The position numbers and the translations under genes are program-made. Positions 52,705 through 64,000 of a stretch of DNA of 64,000 nucleotides are shown piece by piece. The DNA comes from Candidatus Poseidonia sp. GTDB lineage: Archaea > Thermoplasmatota > Poseidoniia > Poseidoniales > Poseidoniaceae. The stretch's first letter is position 1. Every line of letters starts with the position of its first letter. The notes under the pieces are model-generated. The model did not search any database. It saw only the letters and a program-made list of their open reading frames with translations, and was not told the DNA's origin. Location of the stretch: positions 1 to 64,000 of the forward strand of contig JAURAI010000003.1 in the NCBI GenBank assembly GCA_030829545.1. The letters run 5' to 3'.

Positions 52705-54753
52705 TTAGTTCCACTTCCCTGATTGACGAGCGAAGGATTCCGCAAGTCGTTGTGCTTGAGTAAAACGGCGGACTTCGAAACTTGTTGCAACAATGCCGAG
52801 GATGAGACCGAGCCACATGAGAAGGGGCCCATAGGGCGTGAGACCTTCTGCGTTCTTGATATCCCATTCTCCCACGAGGTCACCAGAATCAAAGCCGTTC
52901 GATGGCAAGAATGTAACGTCCAATAAATCAAGGTCACAATCACAAAGGCTGATTGAAATACGTTCTGGGAACAAGGAACCTTGCAAGAGCACCCAATCAT
53001 TTTCATCAATGGAGGCCGGTCGAGTTGCCCAAGCAGGAGCATTCACTGACCCCGTGGATTGTGTAGAGACCATCTCTGCATTGAGATGGAATACCGATGA
53101 TTGTGGCAATTCATCAACCACCAGTAAGGCTTCGAGCATCAAGAGGTCAAGAAGCAAGGAACGCCCTGCAAGGAGAATGAAACGAATCGTTTGGTCCTCC
53201 AACATTCCAGTATTCGTCCCTTGGGTTTGACCCACTGCAACTTGGCTGAAAATAACTTGATCCAAACGGAGGTCTTCCAGTTCAGGTACAATCAGTTGCC
53301 AACGACCATCATCAAGCGGTATTGCTTTTTCTATAGAGAGCCTCATCTTCAAGGTCTCACCTGGCAACATGCCCCAAGTAGACCCGGTGTGAGTGAGGAG
53401 CGTTTGGTCTGGAACGCCTGGCGATGAAACATCCCAGAGTTGTTGAAGACGCATTTCAATGAGGTCATCGAGCGTAATTTCATTGTCGTATTGAGCCTCA
53501 TCTGCCATGGCAAAGATCGGGTGTAAGATACCACCAATGAGTAACATGATGACACCGGGAACGAACAATCCGAACCGAAGACCGTAGGATGTTGTAGGAC
53601 GTGCTGCAACAAAAAGGAAGACTCCGAACATGATGACTGCAAGGATGAGCAGCGCTAAGCCTTGCTCGTGAAGGACATAGGGTCGGTCGACATCTCCGAG
53701 TAAAGCAACTCCATGCGGATAATAACTCTCGGATGCAAAGCCACTTGGATCAGTTGGCCCGAGACTCTCATAGCCAAATACGCCCGACCAAGTGTAGGAT
53801 TGGAATTTATCGGTAGAACCGTGGAGACAAAGCGAGTAATCTCCGGTTGGTAATGCCCTCCATCTGTAGGTCATTTTCACCGAATCACCGTCATCTTCAA
53901 CGATGACATCCGGCTGTGGGGAAAGACGACCAGCAGAGGTAATGAGGTCTGGAACAGGATGTGGTTGTTCCAATTCAAGAGGGACATTTTGCCATTCAAT
54001 CATGAGGCGGAGCACCTCATGGGTCTCAATTTCAAACGACCAGCAGTCATAATCATCGCCAACCAAAGCACCTGCATGAATGTCTTCAAAGAGCGTTGAT
54101 ACGGGCTGTGTTCTTGAAGATGGTTCGTCGCTATTCGCGTTTTGTGGATCAATTGACCAAGGTATATCCATCTTCAAAAAGGAGCCCCCGCGCATGTTTA
54201 ACTCCCATGTTCCCGGGCGGTCAATGGTTGCGGTGATAATCAGGCGAATGGGGTCATCTAACCACATGACTCGGCCAGATGATTGAGAAAGGGATTCATC
54301 GCTCAGAGTATAGGGCTCGTAAGTATTGGAGGGAAGGAGAGTTTGGTCGAAGGACCAGACATTGACGTTTTGACCGAGAATAAGGCGTACTTCCATAGCG
54401 GGGCGGAACAAAGCACCAGCCTCGGTTTGGTGACGGAAATCCAATTCAAATTCGCCCAACAACTCAGGCAGCACTGCGATATGGTCCTGCCCGGGGTCTG
54501 CATCAAATTCAAAGGTCACTTGTTCGGTCTGAAAGGTGTTAGCAAAGGACTGTTCAGAGACTTTCTCCTCACCTACTGGCGTGGGCGTCAATACACAATC
54601 GTTGTCGGAACGGCAAGAAAGGTAGAGATCTCCGCCCTCGCTGGCCATCACGAGACCTGCCGAAGCAGGTGTGACAGCGGCGTAAGAGACCGTTGAGAGT
54701 ATGAAAACCACGACCAGAAAAAAGGAATGACTCCAAAATGGCTTCATTGACAT
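52705..54753 (-). CDS. Large exported membrane protein of unknown function
   Basis: About 682 residues from the ATG at 54753, which follows GAGGTGA; the track start at 54759 is a GTG. A signal peptide (FFLVVVFILSTVSYAAVTPASA) leads to a beta-rich extracytoplasmic domain of about 320 residues with an early Cys pair (YLSCRSDNDC) and a PPC-like section (GDYDCWSFEIETHEVLRLMIEWQNVPLEL... ALPTGDYSLCLHG). Two membrane helices follow (LALLILAVIMFGVFLFVAA, FGLFVPGVIMLLIGGIL), then a second exported-looking domain, and a last helix (LLMWLGLILGIVATSF) before a basic tail. I do not recognise the family. Its stop abuts the TerB-like gene stop. Confidence 0.72.
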   Translation of the reverse strand: MSMKPFWSHSFFLVVVFILSTVSYAAVTPASAGLVMASEGGDLYLSCRSDNDCVLTPTPVGEEKVSEQSFANTFQTEQVTFEFDADPGQDHIAVLPELLGEFELDFRHQTEAGALFRPAMEVRLILGQNVNVWSFDQTLLPSNTYEPYTLSDESLSQSSGRVMWLDDPIRLIITATIDRPGTWELNMRGGSFLKMDIPWSIDPQNANSDEPSSRTQPVSTLFEDIHAGALVGDDYDCWSFEIETHEVLRLMIEWQNVPLELEQPHPVPDLITSAGRLSPQPDVIVEDDGDSVKMTYRWRALPTGDYSLCLHGSTDKFQSYTWSGVFGYESLGPTDPSGFASESYYPHGVALLGDVDRPYVLHEQGLALLILAVIMFGVFLFVAARPTTSYGLRFGLFVPGVIMLLIGGILHPIFAMADEAQYDNEITLDDLIEMRLQQLWDVSSPGVPDQTLLTHTGSTWGMLPGETLKMRLSIEKAIPLDDGRWQLIVPELEDLRLDQVIFSQVAVGQTQGTNTGMLEDQTIRFILLAGRSLLLDLLMLEALLVVDELPQSSVFHLNAEMVSTQSTGSVNAPAWATRPASIDENDWVLLQGSLFPERISISLCDCDLDLLDVTFLPSNGFDSGDLVGEWDIKNAEGLTPYGPLLMWLGLILGIVATSFEVRRFTQAQRLAESFARQSGKWN
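53330..53337. other. TCTATAGA palindrome, site 6
   Basis: YTCTATAGAR copy read as Ser-Ile-Glu in the large exported-protein gene. See findings. Confidence 0.6.
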
Positions 54754-54800
54754 GCTCACCTCTCTTTTTTCGAGTCGGTCATGCTATTTCATTGAGAGTC

Positions 54801-55319
54801 CTACATGGGCCGGTCTTCGAGCAATTTACGGCATTTTCGGCACTGGAACTTTCCGTTACTTTTTCGCTGGCGGGGGTAGGATTCTTCGCATGACGGGCAA
54901 TACCAAAGCCATCGAGCACGACCGAGCCGCATCGCATGGGTAAAAGATTGGCCCATTCCTGCAGCAGTACGATTTGGCCATTGTGCTTCAAGTGCACGGA
55001 AGGTACGATCGTGTGCCCTGAAACCAAGGACATGGAGAAATTCATGGAACAGAACAAATGCCCCATAATCGCCCCATGCTTCGTCAAAAAGGCGCGGGTG
55101 TAATTCTACAACCTCAACCTTGAGATTGCCGTCATCAGCACGTATCCATCGAGTTACACCATGACGTTGAGTTGCACTTTTTCGAAGGAGGCCAAGCGGC
55201 ACGGTTAGAAGTTCTCGTGTATCGGTTAATGCGAAGGTGTCCATCGTTTCAAGAACTGAGATGACTCGAAGTCTCAATTGCTCGAGACCTTCCCGTTGTT
55301 CTCGACTTGGCTGAACCAT
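54801..55319 (-). CDS. SprT-like zinc metalloprotease with C-terminal zinc ribbon
   Basis: About 172 residues from the ATG at 55319, preceded by AGGTGA; the track start at 55328 is a GTG. The active site HExxH is FVLFHEFLHVLGFRAHDRTFRALEAQWP, with a third ligand likely in the following helix. The C-terminal zinc ribbon is YCPSCEESYPRQRKSNGKFQCRKCRKLL (CxxC...CxxC). This arrangement matches SprT/Spartan-type domains, which in eukaryotes cleave DNA-protein crosslinks; the archaeal role is unproven. It directly follows the hotdog thioesterase gene and probably shares its transcript. Confidence 0.75.
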   Translation of the reverse strand: MVQPSREQREGLEQLRLRVISVLETMDTFALTDTRELLTVPLGLLRKSATQRHGVTRWIRADDGNLKVEVVELHPRLFDEAWGDYGAFVLFHEFLHVLGFRAHDRTFRALEAQWPNRTAAGMGQSFTHAMRLGRARWLWYCPSCEESYPRQRKSNGKFQCRKCRKLLEDRPM

Positions 55320-55328
55320 GCATGTCAC

Positions 55329-55796
55329 CTAAGACCAGCGATGATAGGCAGGGTGGCCTTTTTTCACCGCTACAAAGAGACCTTTGCCGGTCGCACACAG
55401 TTTCCCTTCGGCTTCTAGGGTTAGATTCACTTCTGCACGGTCATCGCTTAAGGATTCAATTTGACTCACGATTGTTAGTGGTACCCCCAGGGGTGTTGGG
55501 CGGCGTAATTGAACGGTGTAAGAAGCCGTGACGGTGCAGGGTGGTTCAGATTCCTCTGAGGCATCCATCAAAGCAACAGCTGCAGTCCAATTCCCGTGGC
55601 AGTCGAGCAATGTCCCGATGATGCCACCGTTGATCATTCCGGGGAAGGCTTGGTGATGGATTTCAGGCGTAAATTCCATCCGCAAGCCATTCTCAATACG
55701 GTAGGATTCGATTTGCAAGCCCTCTTCATTAGCCGGCCCACAACCGAAACATATCGATGAAGGAGCAAAGGCCTGTTGTACACTCACTCGGTCCAT
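55329..55796 (-). CDS. Hotdog-fold acyl-CoA thioesterase-like protein
   Basis: About 155 residues from the ATG at 55796 (MDRVSVQQAFAPSS); ATG 55853 and the track start 55916 are alternatives and would overlap the divergent gene's promoter. The hotdog helix motif FPGMINGGIIGTLLDCHGNWTAAVAL and the sheet VTASYTVQLRRPTPLGVPLTIVSQIESLSDDRAEVNLTLEAEGKLCATGKGLFVAV are typical of PaaI/thioesterase-4 enzymes. The N-terminal FGCGPANEEGLQI motif is common in this subgroup. It probably hydrolyses acyl-CoA thioesters in the cytosol; the substrate is unknown. It ends a few nt before the SprT-like gene. Confidence 0.8.
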   Translation of the reverse strand: MDRVSVQQAFAPSSICFGCGPANEEGLQIESYRIENGLRMEFTPEIHHQAFPGMINGGIIGTLLDCHGNWTAAVALMDASEESEPPCTVTASYTVQLRRPTPLGVPLTIVSQIESLSDDRAEVNLTLEAEGKLCATGKGLFVAVKKGHPAYHRWS

Positions 55797-55884
55797 AGAG
55801 AACCGAGATGGAGGGCGCTTGATGATTCTTCCCACCTCAGGAAGCGTGCGCATGGTTCTTGAATCGGGTGAACCTCCCACCACC

Positions 55885-57195
55885 ATGGCCAAGCGGAAAA
55901 AGAAGACCATCCGCAAGGTTCGCGTGGCTCACGAATTACCGGAACGGAGGAAAATCGCCATTGAAGAGGCGATGAAGGCACACAAAACAGAAGACCGTCC
56001 GGAATGGGATCGAGGTTCAGATTGGGGCGAAATCCGCTTTTATCGAAAGCGAATCAAGCCCGGCACATTGCGAACAGTCAAGATGCCGCTGCTCAACGTC
56101 AACCTCGGAGATAGTTGGCCCGTTCCAGTAACGGTCATCCACGGGGCACGTCCTGGACCGTGTATCACGATCCTTGGAGGAATTCACGGCGATGAACTCA
56201 CGGGCCCATCCGCATGCACCCATCTTCTCAGCAATCCATTTACCGACGAGGGTCGACCTCTTGACCCCAAAACAATGGCTGGTACCCTTCGCATCGTCCC
56301 CGTTGTCAACCTGCCCGGATACCGTGGCAAGTCACGTTATTTCCCAGACGGCCGAGACCTGAACCGTCAATTCCCTGGAAATGCAGGAGGCTCGACGACC
56401 AAACGAGTTGCAGCCCAAGTTTGGAACCACCTGGTTGAAGACAGCGATGCGATTATCGACCTGCACAGCGCTGCGAAGGGAAGAACAAATATGCCGCAAA
56501 TACGCGTTGATATGACGCATACAAGTTCATACTTACTTGCGAAATCCTTCGGTATTGAAATCCTCCTAGACTCCATCGCACCAAAGGGAACGTTGCGCCG
56601 TTCTGCAAATGCCATAGACATCCCAGTCATCACCTACGAAGGCGGTGGAGCTGATTTCCTCGGAGACCAATCTGTCAAAGTAGCCGTTCACGGCGTGATG
56701 AATGCACTTCGTTCATTGCGCATGATTCCAGGAAACCCTCAGCGACCTAAATTCCGCATCATGGCAAGCGGCTCAATTTGGTTGAGAGCCGGGGAAGGCG
56801 GTCTTTTGGACATGTTTGTTACCGCTGGAAACGTCATGCGAGAAGGTGAGGTTGTAGCGACCATCTCAGACCCGGCGACTCCCGGGATGACCGTTGATAT
56901 CGTTGCCCCAGAGGACGGTCTTATCATCGGAGCAGCGACCAATCCTTTTACTTCAGCAGGAATGCCAGTTGGGCATTTCCTTCCAATCTCCAAGCATTTC
57001 TCACTCCTTGAAGAACAGATTGATAAAAACGGCCGTTTTATCATCAATGGAAGTCAAGAACACCCCGTCTGGCGTGAAGAACATGAAATTAACGAAATTT
57101 CACTTGAAGGCGAATGGAGTGGAGGCGTGATCGACTCAGAATGGATCAACTCTAACTTGACCAATGAGGAAAGTGAGGCTGAAGAAGCCTCTTGA
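55885..57195 (+). CDS. Succinylglutamate desuccinylase/aspartoacylase family hydrolase (M14-like)
   Basis: About 436 residues from the ATG at 55885; the track start lies in the divergent promoter. A basic N-terminus (MAKRKKKTIRKVRV) precedes the zinc carboxypeptidase-like fold. Metal ligands are in GGIHGDE (H101, E104) and IIDLHSA. NLPGYRGKSRYFPDGRDLNRQFPG matches the substrate-binding Asn-Arg region. The C-terminal biotinyl-like beta-barrel (LRAGEGGLLDMFVTAGNVMREGEVVATISDPATPG) is usual for the AstE/AspA family. It hydrolyses amide bonds of acylated amino acids or small peptides; the substrate is not predictable. Confidence 0.88.
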   Translation: MAKRKKKTIRKVRVAHELPERRKIAIEEAMKAHKTEDRPEWDRGSDWGEIRFYRKRIKPGTLRTVKMPLLNVNLGDSWPVPVTVIHGARPGPCITILGGIHGDELTGPSACTHLLSNPFTDEGRPLDPKTMAGTLRIVPVVNLPGYRGKSRYFPDGRDLNRQFPGNAGGSTTKRVAAQVWNHLVEDSDAIIDLHSAAKGRTNMPQIRVDMTHTSSYLLAKSFGIEILLDSIAPKGTLRRSANAIDIPVITYEGGGADFLGDQSVKVAVHGVMNALRSLRMIPGNPQRPKFRIMASGSIWLRAGEGGLLDMFVTAGNVMREGEVVATISDPATPGMTVDIVAPEDGLIIGAATNPFTSAGMPVGHFLPISKHFSLLEEQIDKNGRFIINGSQEHPVWREEHEINEISLEGEWSGGVIDSEWINSNLTNEESEAEEAS

Positions 57196-57253
57196 CCAAT
57201 TGGAAGGGAAAAGATTGAACCGCGCGGTCAAATTACATAGGAATTGAATCCCT

Positions 57254-57415
57254 ATGCCAGTTGATCTAATACCCGACCAAGTGATCGAAAATCTTCTCGA
57301 GGATGTTGGCAACAAACTTGATGAAAAGTACGGAAAAAAGGACTGGGTGAAGCGAGGGTATTGGCTTCTCGTGGTCGTCTTCCTCTCAGTACCAGTGGTC
57401 TACTTTTTTTGGTGA
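57254..57415 (+). CDS. 53-residue single-pass membrane protein
   Basis: A short ORF missed by the track: MPVDLIPDQVIENLLEDVGN, then KLDEKYGKKDWVKRG, then the helix YWLLVVVFLSVPVVYFFW and stop. The amphipathic N-terminus, basic patch and C-terminal membrane helix without downstream charge look like a tail-anchored small protein. It lies 58 bp after the aspartoacylase-family gene on the same strand and 9 bp from the convergent LeuA-like stop. Support is open frame, composition and fit to the gap only. Confidence 0.5.
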   Translation: MPVDLIPDQVIENLLEDVGNKLDEKYGKKDWVKRGYWLLVVVFLSVPVVYFFW

Positions 57416-57424
57416 AAACCGCTG

Positions 57425-58681
57425 TTACTGGCTGGCAAAGGCTGAAACAACTGCGTGAATTTCCTCATCCTGCATGTTTCGCTTCTGGCTCTTCGCCACC
57501 TCAAAGAGATGGGCTACTAATTCATCTTCAGCCTCAATTCCATGTTGCTCAAGCCACCAAACGATGTTTGACCTACCGGACATATGGCCGATACGGATGA
57601 CCTGCTTGAGACCGAAATCACCTGCAGGGACGCCGGAATAAACGCGGTCTGCTAACCAATCATCGCCCTTTCTCATGGCTTTGATGACGGCCGAGGCGTG
57701 AACGCCCGTTCCTGTTTCAAAGGCATCCTCGCCAAAGACCGGGTAATTTCGAGGCAGTGGGACTTCGATGTATTCATTCGCTTTTTGCATGTAAGCATCG
57801 AGCAGTGTCAGGTCGTTGTCAATAACGCCCATGAGTTTGAGGTTCACGAGAGTTTGGTCAAGTGGTGCATTGCCAGCACGTTCACCAACGCCAAGGGCTG
57901 TTCCGTGGATAACGTCAGCCCCTGCTTCAACCGCAGCGATGTTGTTAGCCACGCCAAGGCCACGATCTTGGTGACCGTGCCAGTTGACCTCAATGTCCCT
58001 GCGTTGATAGCCTGCATCTTTGATGACTTCCTCATCGATAAAGGCCAAGAGGCGTTTCACACCATTGGGAGTTACATGCCCGCACGTGTCACATATACAG
58101 AGACGACGCACGCCCAATTCCATGGCACGTTGATAGATTTTCTTGACATCTTCGGGATTCGAACGGGTGGTATCTTCTGTTACGAACATAACTGGTACGT
58201 CATTTTCAACAGCGTAGGATACCGCACCTTCCATGGTCGTCATCAACTTGTCCATGGTCCAGCCTTCGGTATATTGCCGAATGGGACTTGTGCCAAGGAA
58301 TGCTGATGCTTGGATTTCCATCTCGTGCTTGGCTTGCATTTCAACCAAAGGTTCAATGTCACCCATCAGGGTACGAACTGCCGCACCTGGACGGATGGAG
58401 TATCCATTTTCACGGATGTGAGTCAACATGGCATCGATGTGATTGCGATGGAAGGGTCCTGCACCTGGTAGGCCCAAATCGACTTTTTGAATGCCGAGTT
58501 GTTCCATGTAGCCAAGAAGTTCAATCTTCTGCTCAATGGTTGGGTTTCGTGCACTTGGGCTTTGAAGTCCGTCACGCAACGTTTCGTCATCAAACCATAC
58601 GCCATGAGGATGATTTGCAGGTTGGCGATTGAATTCATAATCGACTTCGTTCCAATCGTATATGAGAGACCGTTCATCCAT
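57425..58681 (-). CDS. 2-isopropylmalate/homocitrate synthase family enzyme (DRE-TIM)
   Basis: About 418 residues from the ATG at 58681, preceded by AGGTGA; the track start at 58690 is a GTG. Acetyl-CoA-dependent aldol condensation on a 2-oxo acid. DETLRDGLQSPS is the DRE-TIM active-site strand, with the metal-binding HGH at WHGHQDRGLGVANNIAAVEAGADVIHGTALGVGERAGNAPLDQTLV. The region GEDAFETGTGVHASAVIKAM corresponds to the communication domain. The regulatory C-terminal domain of LeuA (usual length about 500) is absent, which fits homocitrate synthase or a feedback-insensitive relative. The substrate cannot be assigned from sequence. No leucine or lysine gene is next to it. Confidence 0.82.
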   Translation of the reverse strand: MDERSLIYDWNEVDYEFNRQPANHPHGVWFDDETLRDGLQSPSARNPTIEQKIELLGYMEQLGIQKVDLGLPGAGPFHRNHIDAMLTHIRENGYSIRPGAAVRTLMGDIEPLVEMQAKHEMEIQASAFLGTSPIRQYTEGWTMDKLMTTMEGAVSYAVENDVPVMFVTEDTTRSNPEDVKKIYQRAMELGVRRLCICDTCGHVTPNGVKRLLAFIDEEVIKDAGYQRRDIEVNWHGHQDRGLGVANNIAAVEAGADVIHGTALGVGERAGNAPLDQTLVNLKLMGVIDNDLTLLDAYMQKANEYIEVPLPRNYPVFGEDAFETGTGVHASAVIKAMRKGDDWLADRVYSGVPAGDFGLKQVIRIGHMSGRSNIVWWLEQHGIEAEDELVAHLFEVAKSQKRNMQDEEIHAVVSAFASQ

Positions 58682-58770
58682 GAGATTCACCTGCCGGACA
58701 GAAGGGTGCCGACTAATCCACTATGGGGTGGCTTCCCGTTTGAATGCGTCGCTTGAAGGCTATGGCTTCT

Positions 58771-63739
<4,969 letters not shown>

Positions 63740-64000
63740 ATGGCTGAACCGCAGATTTGTGCATCCCTTGAAGGTACAACTGTCAAAGAGATGGCTGACG
63801 AAGCAGCGCGTGCAAACATTGCAGGCGCAGATTTAGTTGAAGTCCGATTTGATCGACTCTACCTCAAGAAGCCCGAACCCAACAAGGTTGAAGATGAAAA
63901 TGGAGAAATCCGACACGTCATGCCTCCAGAGGATGAATGGCATGTTCGAGACATGTCTGACGTGGATGTCAGCGCAGCCCTCTCGTCAATCAAGGAAAGT
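63740..64000 (+). CDS. aroD: 3-dehydroquinate dehydratase, type I (5' part)
   Basis: 87 codons from the ATG at 63740, running off the window end. It dehydrates 3-dehydroquinate in the shikimate pathway. PQICASLEGTTVKEMADEAARANIAGADLVEVRFDRLY is the type I (Schiff-base) N-terminus. The lysine and histidine of the active site lie beyond the window. An insertion of about 30 residues (KKPEPNKVEDENGEIRHVMPPEDEWHVRDMSDVD) after the first strand-helix unit is unusual. Whether it is fused to AroE downstream cannot be seen. aroA is at 31.9 kb. Confidence 0.85.
   Translation, partial: MAEPQICASLEGTTVKEMADEAARANIAGADLVEVRFDRLYLKKPEPNKVEDENGEIRHVMPPEDEWHVRDMSDVDVSAALSSIKES

Noticed and set aside
52446-53042. 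198-aa minus-strand ORF across the TerB-like and exported-protein genes
   Set aside because: It spans two well-supported genes in another frame and is Ser-rich low complexity.
57698-58306. 202-aa plus-strand ORF opposite the LeuA-like gene
   Set aside because: Antisense to the DRE-TIM catalytic region, no ribosome site or family resemblance.

Overview
The window looks like part of a compact chromosome from a planktonic euryarchaeon, most likely a Marine Group II (Candidatus Poseidoniales, Thermoplasmatota) type organism. Archaeal core genes are present: ribosomal proteins eL37, eL42, eS27 and L10e/uL16, aIF2-alpha, Nop10, ABCE1, RPA with its associated OB protein, Hel308, the KEOPS subunit Cgi121, archaeal TyrRS, geranylgeranyl reductase and an archaeal pilin. 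They sit beside bacterial-type GyrAB, MutSL, glutaryl-CoA dehydrogenase/ETF and phytoene/squalene synthases, a mixture known from that lineage. Most genes have Shine-Dalgarno-like sites and a few show archaeal TATA boxes. The assignment is an inference from gene content; no 16S rRNA is present.

Layout. 1-1386: C-terminally cut zinc-ribbon protein with a KKSGGPPGGP tail. 1.5-4.4 kb: two squalene/phytoene synthases and an NTF2-like protein. 4.4-13.7 kb: glutaryl-CoA dehydrogenase, a beta-propeller membrane protein, a small conserved protein plus TyrRS, an MCM protein reduced to its N-terminal domain, EtfBA, and a metallo-beta-lactamase hydrolase coupled to a propeller-PKD protein. 13.8-16.9 kb: purF, eL37 and two membrane proteins. 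17.0-19.4 kb: the conserved archaeal block eL42-eS27-aIF2a-Nop10-PAC2, then tRNA-Ser(CGA). 19.5-25.8 kb: a ubiquitin-like protein, two tandem RecB-like Fe-S nucleases, ABCE1 and L10e. 25.8-38.3 kb: a membrane protein, mutSL, aroA, moaA, a pilin, lipid genes (GGR, prenyl synthase) and a HemC-like protein without the cofactor cysteine. 38.4-45.7 kb: a SAP-motif protein, a pilus-type ATPase and membrane operon, and RPA with its partner. 45.9-57.4 kb: tldE/tldD, cgi121/hel308, a TerB-like protein, a large secreted protein, a SprT-like protease, a hotdog thioesterase, an aspartoacylase-like hydrolase and a 53-residue membrane protein. 57.4-64.0 kb: a LeuA/homocitrate synthase-like enzyme, gyrA, gyrB and the start of aroD.

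Functional links: GcdH passes electrons to EtfAB. The prenyl synthase, geranylgeranyl reductase and two C30/C40 synthases belong to isoprenoid lipid and carotenoid metabolism. aroA and aroD belong to the shikimate pathway. RPA, Hel308, the MCM-NTD protein, RecB-like nucleases, MutSL and gyrase form a rich DNA-maintenance set. The strongest unexplained signals are a dispersed 10-bp palindrome (YTCTATAGAR), the HemC-like protein, the MCM N-terminal-only protein and the paired RecB/OB nucleases.

Four real genes are missing from the ORF track: the one cut at position 1, eL37 (59 aa), eS27 (56 aa) and a 53-aa membrane protein. The track shows TTG and GTG starts as M, so starts were checked against the DNA. 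No gene-free stretch exceeds 300 bases.
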